From Peptostreptococcus canis (GTDB lineage: Bacteria > Bacillota > Clostridia > Peptostreptococcales > Peptostreptococcaceae): 64,000 nt of DNA. The stretch lies in assembly GCF_014229965.1 (NCBI RefSeq), contig NZ_JABGBW010000002.1:366258-430257 (forward strand), given 5' to 3'. The notes under the pieces were generated by a model. It did not search any database. It had not been told where the DNA came from and worked only from the letters and a program-made list of their open reading frames with translations. The translations under genes were made by a program, and so were the position numbers. Positions 9,426 to 17,487 of this stretch are shown one piece after another. Position 1 is the first letter of the stretch. Each line of letters opens with the position of its first letter.

Positions 9426-10613
9426 CTACTTCTTAATCTTTAGTATAGCCTCAAAAATTCTCTCTGAATTCTTTCCATCTCTCATATTAAAACTTTCTTC
9501 AACTATTTTTAAATACTTATCCTTCATAGTGAAATTATTTTCAAAATATGTCTCAATAGTATCAATCAATATTTCCTCTTCAAAGGTTAGCTCTCCAAAT
9601 CCGTCAATGGCATAATCAAAATATCCATCAAAATATCTATCATCGGATACTTTTTGGTAATATATAATAGGTTTTCTCATATACGCAAAGTCAAAAGCCA
9701 CCGATGAATAATCTGTAATCATAAGTTTTGACTCTTTCAATAAACTTTGAACATCATATTCACTTTTATCTGCCATAATAATCTTATCACTTGATATATC
9801 AAAAATATCTTTGTATGGTTGCATTTCATAATGAGGATAAAAAATCAACCTAATATTATTTTTTTCTAATAAAGATATTAATCTCTCATTATTAATTAAA
9901 CTATTCATAGCCTTAAAATACTCTGAATCTGCAAATATTTCAATATCACCCTTCCCCTCATTCATGTAAGATGGAGTAATAATTCCTTTTCTCCATGTCG
10001 GCATAAGTAATATTTGATTTTTTAACTTAAATTCATTTAAATTATCAAATCTTGCAAGTCCTGTTTGTGCAACAACCCCTTTTTTAAACCCATAGTTATC
10101 ACCACAGATAGATTCATACTCTCTTTTAGTTGTAGTAATAAAGAGATCTAATTTATTATTTACATTTACATCCTTACTGACATCGTTCATAATTACACCA
10201 TGCTGTAAAAAGACGTAAATTTTTTCATCTTTCTTATCTACAAGCATCTTGTAAAGTTTATAACTCCAGGGTTCTAAAAAGCCGGTATGTGTTGAGATAG
10301 CATATTTGCACAACAAAAATGCTATTTTGTGTTCTTCGCTCATATATTCAATGATATTACCAAGCCCCTTTACCTTCTCATAATCTTTAGTATATGATGA
10401 ATCAATTACATACCATGCATTAATCTCTGGATGATTTTCTCTAAGGTACTTAAAAAAGACATATCCATTGTCCTTGGCTTCAACACCTCTTTCGCTAATA
10501 AGCCACATATCTTTATACTTTTTATCATCCTTATGTTTTTTTGCAATTCTGATATATTTATTCATGTCAACCGCCTGCTTTAACAAACGACTAACCTTTT
10601 TAATCTTACTCAT
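9426..10613 (-). CDS. CDP-glycerol glycerophosphotransferase family protein (TagB/TagF-like)
   Basis: A 395-residue protein with the conserved glycerophosphotransferase segments FLQHGVIMNDV, LMPTWRKGI, FYPHYEMQPY and MITDYSSVAFDFAYMRKPIIYY. Known members transfer glycerol phosphate (or ribitol phosphate) from a CDP-alditol to a lipid-linked acceptor. An upstream in-frame ATG at 10676 would overlap the previous gene by 52 bases; the ATG at 10613 has GGGAG seven bases upstream and lies just after that gene's stop, so it is preferred. It suggests a phospho-alditol substituent or backbone in the polymer; no CDP-glycerol synthase gene is visible here. Confidence 0.85.
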   Translation of the reverse strand: MSKIKKVSRLLKQAVDMNKYIRIAKKHKDDKKYKDMWLISERGVEAKDNGYVFFKYLRENHPEINAWYVIDSSYTKDYEKVKGLGNIIEYMSEEHKIAFLLCKYAISTHTGFLEPWSYKLYKMLVDKKDEKIYVFLQHGVIMNDVSKDVNVNNKLDLFITTTKREYESICGDNYGFKKGVVAQTGLARFDNLNEFKLKNQILLMPTWRKGIITPSYMNEGKGDIEIFADSEYFKAMNSLINNERLISLLEKNNIRLIFYPHYEMQPYKDIFDISSDKIIMADKSEYDVQSLLKESKLMITDYSSVAFDFAYMRKPIIYYQKVSDDRYFDGYFDYAIDGFGELTFEEEILIDTIETYFENNFTMKDKYLKIVEESFNMRDGKNSERIFEAILKIKK

Positions 10614-10624
10614 AATTTTTCTCC

Positions 10625-11437
10625 CTATAGCTTGAATTTCAGCTGTTCTTTCAAAGAATCGATAAAAATACCCCAAAATTCTCCATTGTTATTTTCCTGT
10701 ATTTCTCTTTTCTTTTTAAAACCAAAAGCTATAAACAATAATAGTCCTTTTACCGGTCCAAATAATCTTTTAAATAATGGCCCTTTTCCCAACATCGACT
10801 TTTTATCTATATAATTTACTTCTTTATATGGATGATATGCTATTATCTGAGGAAAATAAAACATATTTCTTTTCCCTTCATTATAGGCATCCATAATATA
10901 TATATTTTCTTCACCGGAATTATATTCTGTACCAATACCAAATCTTTCATCAAACTTATGCGTATGCGGATCAATACTCTCAGAATTGAACCACATATCT
11001 AAAGTAGCCTGTTTTAAAGTTTGAAGTCTACTTAACCCAAGTATTTCTTCTTTGGGATAGTTTATTGTTGATTTTTCTTTTATCGGGTCATAATGTTGAA
11101 AAATAGCAATATCCGGATTATACTCATCAAAATACTTTTTCACTAATTCAAGCGCATCATCTCTATACCAACAGTCATCATCAGTAAAAGTATATACATC
11201 ACCTGTTGCTAAATTCATAGTTGCGTTTCTACTTTTAGCACACCCTGTACCACCTGCAAAAACATGTTTATATTCAAAGTTATGCTTTTCCAATAATTTA
11301 TTAATCTCGTCATAATTAGATTGAGAACCAACTATTACCTCAAAATTTTTATATGTTTGTCTATCAAAACTATCAAACAGATAATCCAAATCCTTAAGTC
11401 TAGATCCATAAGTACCTAGAAGTAAACTAAATTTCAT
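10625..11437 (-). CDS. Glycosyltransferase family 2
   Basis: A 270-residue GT2 enzyme. FSLLLGTYGSRLKDLDYLFDSF starts the fold, GCAKSRNATMNLA precedes the metal-binding TFTDDDCWY triad near residue 90, and SGEENIYIMDAY supplies the catalytic-base region. The body differs from the other two GT2 proteins of the cluster, so it likely has a different acceptor. It has GGAGG four bases before the ATG and is followed after 11 bases by the TagF-like gene. Confidence 0.85.
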   Translation of the reverse strand: MKFSLLLGTYGSRLKDLDYLFDSFDRQTYKNFEVIVGSQSNYDEINKLLEKHNFEYKHVFAGGTGCAKSRNATMNLATGDVYTFTDDDCWYRDDALELVKKYFDEYNPDIAIFQHYDPIKEKSTINYPKEEILGLSRLQTLKQATLDMWFNSESIDPHTHKFDERFGIGTEYNSGEENIYIMDAYNEGKRNMFYFPQIIAYHPYKEVNYIDKKSMLGKGPLFKRLFGPVKGLLLFIAFGFKKKREIQENNNGEFWGIFIDSLKEQLKFKL

Positions 11438-11451
11438 AATTCCTCCATATT

Positions 11452-12222
11452 TTACTTAGAAATAAAGTGTTTATATACATTAATAATGGCATAATAGCTG
11501 AAGCAATATAATGACTTAATCAGTCCCAGTTTTTCTACATTTCTAAGTATATTCCATGTCCATCTAGCAGCTTTTAATTTATTTCCAGAAAGAGAATTCG
11601 ACCTTGTTCTATACATTGCAAGTAACTCATCCAACCCATGGGCTTTATGTCCTTTTTTAAGTATACTCAACCATGTAACATAATCTTCATGATTTATATT
11701 CGGCATATATATATCTTCAATCACATATCTATCTATTACAACAGTCAGACATGCTATTGCATTATGCTTTAATAATCTTTCATAGTCAAGCTCATTTTTT
11801 GCATGAACAATAGTATTTAATTCATTGCTATTTCCATCCATAAACCTATAGCTAGTAAATGTAAATGAATAACCATTTTTTTTCATAAAATTAATTTGTT
11901 TCTCTATCTTATCCGGCAACCAGACATCGTCACTATCCAAAAATGCTATATATCTTCCTTTTGCATTTGAAATCCCTATATTCCTTGCATTTGAAACACC
12001 TGCATTTTTTTCCAGAAAAATCGGTTTAATATTACCATGTATAGATGAATACTCTTTCAAGATATTCCTGGATGAATCTTTTGACATATCATCTACACAT
12101 AAAATTTCTATCTCCTTATATGTCTGGTTTATTATGCTATCTAAAGTTTCCTTTAAATATTGTTCAGCATTATAAACAGGTACAATAACAGAAACCAAAT
12201 TATCAATATATTCTCTACTCAT
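11452..12222 (-). CDS. Glycosyltransferase family 2
   Basis: A 256-residue GT2 protein with VSVIVPVYNAEQYLKETLDS, CVDDMSKDSS and FLDSDDVW, the last carrying the metal-binding aspartates. Its C-terminal part (ARWTWNILRNVEKLGL) matches the GT2 at 7.5 kb closely (RTWNTYRNVEHLSL), suggesting duplication within the operon. A longer start at 12252 would overlap the upstream sugar transferase by 17 bases; the ATG at 12222 has AAGGGA about eight bases upstream and is preferred. Confidence 0.85.
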   Translation of the reverse strand: MSREYIDNLVSVIVPVYNAEQYLKETLDSIINQTYKEIEILCVDDMSKDSSRNILKEYSSIHGNIKPIFLEKNAGVSNARNIGISNAKGRYIAFLDSDDVWLPDKIEKQINFMKKNGYSFTFTSYRFMDGNSNELNTIVHAKNELDYERLLKHNAIACLTVVIDRYVIEDIYMPNINHEDYVTWLSILKKGHKAHGLDELLAMYRTRSNSLSGNKLKAARWTWNILRNVEKLGLIKSLYCFSYYAIINVYKHFISK

Positions 12223-12235
12223 CAAAATTCCCTTT

Positions 12236-12898
12236 CTATCTCGCACCATCACCAGTAAAAATAACTTTAATAGTCATTACTATTATTTTAATATCTAATA
12301 ATACACTTCTATTCTTAATATAGTATAAATCATAGACTAATTTTTCATCGGGTTCAATCTCATAGCCACCATTTACTTGTGCCCATCCGGTCAATCCCGG
12401 TCTAATAGCCAGTCTATATACAAAATTTTCGTATTTTTCCTCAAACTCTTTCGTAAAAATAGCTCTTTCCGGTCTTGGACCAATAATTCCCATATCCCCT
12501 TTTAAAATATTCCAAAGTTGGGGTATTTCATCTATTCTTGTTTTTCTTATAAATCTACCAACTTTTGTAATTCTAGGATCATCCTTTTCTGCCCACTGTG
12601 CGCCAAATTTTTCTGCATCCGTTCTCATAGATCTAAGTTTGTATACATAAAATTCTTTACCATTCTTGCCCAGTCGTTCTTGTTTATAGGTTATCGGCCC
12701 GCCATCTTCAATTTTGATTAAGATTCCAAAAATAATTATAATAGGTATACCTATGGTCAAACCGATAAGAGATAAAATTATATCAAAAAACCTTTGATAT
12801 AATTCAAATAAAACACCATATCTCACTATACTATAATCTATCCTATCAATGTATTCTTTTAATACAATGTCATCTCCTGAGTATTTATTAAAAGACAT
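12236..12898 (-). CDS. Undecaprenyl-phosphate sugar-phosphate transferase (priming, PglC/WcaJ C-terminal type)
   Basis: A 220-residue monotopic phosphoglycosyl transferase. It has one N-terminal hydrophobic re-entrant segment (FDIILSLIGLTIGIPIIIIFG), then YKQERLGKNGKEFYVYKLRSM, KVGRFIRKTRIDEIPQLWNILKGDMGIIGPRPE and the PGLTGWAQVNG motif; the D-E pair in RIDEIPQ is the expected catalytic dyad. It starts polymer synthesis by moving a sugar phosphate from a UDP-sugar to undecaprenyl phosphate. GGGAGG precedes the ATG. It lacks the large multi-span N-terminal domain of WcaJ proper. Confidence 0.92.
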   Translation of the reverse strand: MSFNKYSGDDIVLKEYIDRIDYSIVRYGVLFELYQRFFDIILSLIGLTIGIPIIIIFGILIKIEDGGPITYKQERLGKNGKEFYVYKLRSMRTDAEKFGAQWAEKDDPRITKVGRFIRKTRIDEIPQLWNILKGDMGIIGPRPERAIFTKEFEEKYENFVYRLAIRPGLTGWAQVNGGYEIEPDEKLVYDLYYIKNRSVLLDIKIIVMTIKVIFTGDGAR

Positions 12899-12917
12899 AC
12901 TATCCTCCCTCCATTGT

Positions 12918-14024
12918 TTACACTTTTCTCTTCTTATTTGACGATTCCATCCTGTATATAAATGCTAGTGAAATCACTACAAGAGCAAAAGTAGTAATTG
13001 TTTTCAGTCGCTCTATATTTAAAATATTTCTTCTTTCTATCTTAAATCCGACTTGATTTAATTCTTTATAACCATTTTTCTTTATTAATTTTGATTCTTC
13101 ATCATTAAAGTAATTCTTTTCTATCAAGAAAAGTGGTGCTTTATTATCTGCTGCCAATGGTGATATCGCCATTGCATTTATTAATTGCCCTGGAGCTAAA
13201 AATCTCCTGTGTACTAACTCTCCTCCTTTAGAAATAAATACCTTTTTGCCGTTATCATTTTTGTAAAAACTTTCTATAATATTAGTATTTACAAAATATC
13301 TATCCTCACCGGAAATTACTTTCACATTAGGTAAAAAATGAGAAATACTGTTATCTACCATATTATCATTTCCAACTAGATAAGCATTTTTGATATTATA
13401 TTTATCTATAAATTTCTTTATTCTTAAATAATCTTTTCTACTTTTGTTAGTCACAATTATTGGTATATTTTCAGACTGGGCAATAGGAGAAAATGATACT
13501 GCATTTGGCAAGTCAAAACCATTATTACTTACTACAGCAATAGTATCTACTTTTTTCTTCTGAGCCAACAATTCGGCAAACTTAATAGAAGTGTTAATCC
13601 CCCTTGATTCGATTATTCTCTCGACAATATAGCTATTTCTTACAAGTGATCTTTCCACCGAATTAGTTAGAGAGTCTACTCCTCCTATTATTATAACTTT
13701 TTTTACACCTAATTTAGATAACTGATTATAAACCGGATCCATTATTTTATTTTTTTCTGTGTAAAAAACAGGAATATTTTCACTGTATGCATATGGTGCA
13801 ACACAAACTATTTGATCTATATTATCGGTATTTATAAGAATAGCAGTTTCAGATTTTTTAAATCTTGCATCTAAAACTTTGTTTACTGTTGAGTACCTTG
13901 TACTATCTGTATAGTCATTTATAGTATATTGATTTAAATATAGTTTATCTAAAATTTTATCGGCTACCTTATATCCTATAAATAATAAAATAGCAATAAG
14001 TATATATTTTAAATATTTTTTCAT
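12918..14024 (-). CDS. Membrane-anchored CWB2-repeat protein
   Basis: A 368-residue protein with a transmembrane helix at about residues 5-22, CWB2-type segments through residues 55-330 (for example VKKVIIIGGVDSLTNSV and KNAYLVGNDNMVDNSI), and a second helix at about 343-357 followed by the basic tail SSNKKRKV. CWB2 domains, known from C. difficile, bind anionic wall polymer. No enzymatic domain and no LPXTG motif is seen. It is the first gene of the polymer operon, with its own promoter, so it may hold or guide nascent polymer at the membrane; that role is inference. Confidence 0.75.
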   Translation of the reverse strand: MKKYLKYILIAILLFIGYKVADKILDKLYLNQYTINDYTDSTRYSTVNKVLDARFKKSETAILINTDNIDQIVCVAPYAYSENIPVFYTEKNKIMDPVYNQLSKLGVKKVIIIGGVDSLTNSVERSLVRNSYIVERIIESRGINTSIKFAELLAQKKKVDTIAVVSNNGFDLPNAVSFSPIAQSENIPIIVTNKSRKDYLRIKKFIDKYNIKNAYLVGNDNMVDNSISHFLPNVKVISGEDRYFVNTNIIESFYKNDNGKKVFISKGGELVHRRFLAPGQLINAMAISPLAADNKAPLFLIEKNYFNDEESKLIKKNGYKELNQVGFKIERRNILNIERLKTITTFALVVISLAFIYRMESSNKKRKV

Positions 14025-14061
14025 ATTAATTCTCCTAATAATAATTCTACCTAACTATACC

Positions 14062-14090
14062 ATTATACTATATATTGCCTATTTTTTAAA
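14062..14090 (-). promoter_or_regulatory. Candidate sigma-A promoter of the polysaccharide operon
   Basis: On the minus strand TTTAAA (14085-14090) and TATAAT (14062-14067) are separated by 17 bases, about 40 bases upstream of the CWB2 gene start and just past the terminator of the amidase gene. The perfect -10 box is the main support. Confidence 0.5.
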
Positions 14091-14109
14091 CTCAATTCAA
14101 CATATTAAA

Positions 14110-14140
14110 TAAAAAATACCGACTGAAAATATTCAGTCGG
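14110..14140 (-). terminator. Rho-independent terminator of the CWB2 amidase gene
   Basis: On the minus strand an eight-base stem, CCGACTGA paired with TCAGTCGG (14119-14140), is followed by TATTTTTTATTT. It lies 14 bases after the amidase stop codon and separates that gene from the polysaccharide operon. The plus strand has no T-run after the stem. Confidence 0.88.
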
Positions 14141-14154
14141 CAAATGATATAACT

Positions 14155-16044
14155 TTATTTTATTACTTGTTGATTAAATGATGCTACAATACCTTTAGCA
14201 ATTTGTATACCCATTTTTCTTAAAGCCGCATCACTATTTAAAAGAGCTACATCTTTTGAACTGGATACAAATCCACCCTCTACTAAAATAGCAGGTGCAT
14301 TGGTATTTCTTATTACATATAGATGAGTGCCATTTTTCACTCCCCTATTTCTAAGATTAAAAGCATTTAAAATACTGTTAAGAACATTCTTACCTACAGC
14401 ATAGGCACCACTACCTTCACCTACAAATACTTCTGCTCCATTACCACTTAATTCTCCAGTCTGTTCATTCACAACATTTCCACCTTTATTATAGTGTATA
14501 CTACAGAAAAATACAGCTTTATTATTATTACTTATATCTGCTCTATCTTGAAGAGTCGGATATGTATCGGTTTTTCTAGTCATTACTACAGTTGCTCCTG
14601 CATTTTTTAAATAATCTGCACAAGCTAAAGCTGTCTTTAATGTCCAATCTTTTTCCTTTATACCGTTAATGCCCACTCCACCTGAGTCTTGAGCTCCGTG
14701 TCCCGGATCTATTACTATTATCTTTCCTTTTATGCCTTTACCTATAATTTTACCTATTTCAGATCCCGGATTTTGTTTCGGTTTATTTCCACTATTTATA
14801 TTGTGATTCGCATCATATACATTTGATAATCTATTTTTTATATCGCTAGTGACAGAAGGAAGTATCCCGCCACCAATCTGATATATCTCTTTTGATGTTT
14901 TAGTATTTAAAAAAGCTTTTGTAGTATTAGTTACTACCTCCTTAGGAGTAATTACAATAGGTGCTCCAAATAAAGCTGCAAAAGGTCCGGCACAAACTGT
15001 ATCTATTAACCCTACATTATCAGATTTAGTAACTATCAACGTAGAAAAATTTGTCATTTTGTAAAACTTATTTATGACATTTATATTAGTTTCATGCCTA
15101 TTTTTCCCACTTATTCTGTTTGAATTTCCTGCATTATCTACAACTGAATTAATTTTGCTTATAATGGCATTCGAAATTGAACTAGTACCACCTACATAAT
15201 ATACATTTGATACATTCGATTTTAAATAATTATAAGTATTTGTTCCCATATAGTTTTTACTAACTACTAAAATAGGCTCTTTAGCAGCCCCCGCTTTTGA
15301 TGATATTGTAAGTGCATCTGCAACACCATTTGTATCACTTACTACAAATGCAGTATTTATCTTTCTACTACTAGATATTCTTTTAGCTATTGCTAAAGAT
15401 AAATCAGAAGATCTAGTTCCAAATATTCTTTCCATATTTGCACCTGTATCTCTTTTTATTTTATCTGAAACAGCTTTTGAAATCAAAGTTCTATCACCTA
15501 CTAATATTACTTTTTTCGGCGATAATCTCTTTAATTCTGCTATTACCTTTGCATCCAGAGAGTTGTAATTTGTTATCAATATGGGTGCATTATACGTAGT
15601 CGCAAGAGGAGTCGCGATTATACCATGTAATGTATTATTACTATTTACAATCACTACAGTATCAGCGCCATTTGTCCATCCCTGGCGACTTACCTTTACA
15701 GCTGTATGTATTCTATTTTTTCCATATATAATATTAGCAATTGTACTCTGCTTGGCATATTTCATATCAAGTCTATCTTCAAAACTCAAATCATCCGGAG
15801 TTTCAAGTTTACCATCACTTGATACAGTACCAACTTGCATCTTTATAGAAAATGAATCCTCATCTTCTGAATTATTCTCCTGATCATTAGATGAATCAGA
15901 ATAATTATCTCCATTATACTCCAGTTCATTATTAATCGTTACATTGCTTTGATTATCTTCATTGGCAAAAACCGCAGGCAATGAAGACGATGCTATAAGC
16001 AAAGAAATAGCTAACGCAGCAATTTTTTTCCCAAAATATTTCAT
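14155..16044 (-). CDS. Secreted CWB2-repeat N-acetylmuramoyl-L-alanine amidase
   Basis: A 629-residue secreted wall hydrolase. Residues 1-27 are a signal peptide ending SLPAVFA; an acidic, Ser/Asn-rich linker follows; about residues 105-405 hold three CWB2 repeats; residues 440-625 are an Amidase_3 domain. Zinc ligands are visible as H449 (IDPGHG), E464 (GIKEKD) and H517 (SIHYN), with E589 (ILVEGG) as the catalytic glutamate, so it should be active in cutting the stem peptide from MurNAc. CwpV/Cwp6-like proteins of C. difficile share this layout (Cwp6 is CWB2 plus Amidase_3). GGGGG precedes the ATG by seven bases. It is monocistronic, with its own promoter and terminator. Confidence 0.93.
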   Translation of the reverse strand: MKYFGKKIAALAISLLIASSSLPAVFANEDNQSNVTINNELEYNGDNYSDSSNDQENNSEDEDSFSIKMQVGTVSSDGKLETPDDLSFEDRLDMKYAKQSTIANIIYGKNRIHTAVKVSRQGWTNGADTVVIVNSNNTLHGIIATPLATTYNAPILITNYNSLDAKVIAELKRLSPKKVILVGDRTLISKAVSDKIKRDTGANMERIFGTRSSDLSLAIAKRISSSRKINTAFVVSDTNGVADALTISSKAGAAKEPILVVSKNYMGTNTYNYLKSNVSNVYYVGGTSSISNAIISKINSVVDNAGNSNRISGKNRHETNINVINKFYKMTNFSTLIVTKSDNVGLIDTVCAGPFAALFGAPIVITPKEVVTNTTKAFLNTKTSKEIYQIGGGILPSVTSDIKNRLSNVYDANHNINSGNKPKQNPGSEIGKIIGKGIKGKIIVIDPGHGAQDSGGVGINGIKEKDWTLKTALACADYLKNAGATVVMTRKTDTYPTLQDRADISNNNKAVFFCSIHYNKGGNVVNEQTGELSGNGAEVFVGEGSGAYAVGKNVLNSILNAFNLRNRGVKNGTHLYVIRNTNAPAILVEGGFVSSSKDVALLNSDAALRKMGIQIAKGIVASFNQQVIK

Positions 16045-16120
16045 TATTATACCCCCTTAATTGTTATTTAATATTTATTAATATTGATTTACATCTACAC
16101 ATAATCTACAATCAAGGTTC

Positions 16121-16150
16121 ATTATACCACAATAAGTTACATTTTGTAAC
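16121..16150 (-). promoter_or_regulatory. Extended -10 promoter with a GTTAC/GTAAC dyad, amidase gene
   Basis: On the minus strand the extended -10 TGGTATAAT lies at 16121-16129 with the -10 hexamer at 16121-16126. The perfect dyad GTTACATTTTGTAAC (16136-16150) covers the -35 position, where no good -35 hexamer is seen. This arrangement suggests either regulator-dependent activation or repression. The transcript would carry a leader of about 70 bases. Confidence 0.5.
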
Positions 16151-16166
16151 CTTCTTTAGAAATATT

Positions 16167-17474
16167 TTAGTTTTTCTCTATCAATATCTTACCATCAGAA
16201 TCTCTTTTTATATCTTCCTTTGGCAAAAAATCGGTGTAAAATCCACTTACATAGTTGTTTCTAAGTGTATTTACGATTGATTCATCATTATAGGTAAACA
16301 TATATAATCCAATTCCTCTGTCTATAAGTTTATTTGTCAATTCTTTAGAAAACTTAAACTTATTTACTGCTACAATTTTTATTCCATGTTCGTATGAAAA
16401 GTCTACTATTTTATTCACTTCAAATTCTTCTATTCTATATGTGGTGAATATCATAGACTTGAAATCATAAATATTCATCACCGGTCTATACATTTCTTCA
16501 TAATATATTTGTGGTATAATTCTATTTAATATAGATTTATCAACACTTTTTGATACTCTTACAATTTCTCTATAACATCTTTCAACCTCTTTAATATCAT
16601 TTTTCTTCAAATCAACCACAAAATACATATCCGGATGTTTTTTCATAAATTGTGCTATCTGCTCGAAATTCATAGTCGTGTAAGTATTTAAAATTTTCTT
16701 TGATAGAAATTCTTTTTCAGTCGGATTATTTTTATTCCATGAAAGAGGAAGTCCTTGATCGGAAAGTGCCTTTCTTGAAAACGAATGAATCAATATCAGT
16801 TTATCATCAGAAGACATAGATACATCTCCCTCAATCACTCTCAATCCTCTCTTATAGCTTCTTTCCAATGCTTCTTTAGAATTTGTATAAGAATTTCCTT
16901 CAACTCCTCCCAAGGCATGAGCAATATACCTATTTTCTCTTACCCATGAATAATTGAATTTTTTAGGATAATTATCCATATATACAGTTCCATCACTAGA
17001 TTGAACTACATTAACATCAAGCACCTTGTATATAAAATCCAATGGTACATATATTGTATCTTCCATAAATACCACTATACCATCCATTTTTAATATATTT
17101 TTGTTTCCTGCAAATCTAACCTCATTTGAGCCACGTTTTAATATGTATTTTGATTTTCTATAGTTAAACTCTATTCCGTTATTTGGAGTAAACTTATAGC
17201 TAACATTAGTATTAAAATTTTTACATAATTCTATTACAGGAACATATACAATTCCATCTCGTATTTTATATTGTTTGTTCATTTGCGGCTTCTTATTGTT
17301 AATTATCAATCTTTCCCTTATTTTTGTGTTTTCAAACTCGGATATTAATTTTCTCTGGCTTCCATAGTAATGGAACTGCTTAAAAAGCGATATTATAATT
17401 ACTAAAGAAAGGATTAATATCAATGATTTTTTTATTATCTTTTTAATATCCTCTTTTTCCAAATCTTTTATCAT
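16167..17474 (-). CDS. Membrane-anchored glycerophosphodiester phosphodiesterase-like protein with stalk domain
   Basis: A 435-residue protein with one N-terminal membrane helix (about residues 15-34), a copper-amine-oxidase-N-like stalk domain (about 50-165, with IYVPLDFIYKVL) and a GDPD-type TIM barrel (about 180-430). The barrel begins YIAHALGGVEGNSYTNSKEA and IEGDVSMSSDDKLILIHSF. Known members hydrolyse glycerophosphodiesters. The second catalytic histidine is usually followed by aspartate (HD); here it is HS, so activity is uncertain. It would face outward. It is 13 bases from the acyltransferase gene, with GGAGG at its ATG. It might act on the glycerol-phosphate part of the wall polymer. 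Confidence 0.75.
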   Translation of the reverse strand: MIKDLEKEDIKKIIKKSLILILSLVIIISLFKQFHYYGSQRKLISEFENTKIRERLIINNKKPQMNKQYKIRDGIVYVPVIELCKNFNTNVSYKFTPNNGIEFNYRKSKYILKRGSNEVRFAGNKNILKMDGIVVFMEDTIYVPLDFIYKVLDVNVVQSSDGTVYMDNYPKKFNYSWVRENRYIAHALGGVEGNSYTNSKEALERSYKRGLRVIEGDVSMSSDDKLILIHSFSRKALSDQGLPLSWNKNNPTEKEFLSKKILNTYTTMNFEQIAQFMKKHPDMYFVVDLKKNDIKEVERCYREIVRVSKSVDKSILNRIIPQIYYEEMYRPVMNIYDFKSMIFTTYRIEEFEVNKIVDFSYEHGIKIVAVNKFKFSKELTNKLIDRGIGLYMFTYNDESIVNTLRNNYVSGFYTDFLPKEDIKRDSDGKILIEKN

Positions 17475-17487
17475 CTTTCCTCCATCA

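Noticed and set aside
10614-10676. Longer N-terminus for the TagF-like gene
   Set aside because: It would overlap the preceding gene by 52 bases and lacks a ribosome site, whereas ATG 10613 has GGGAG at seven bases.
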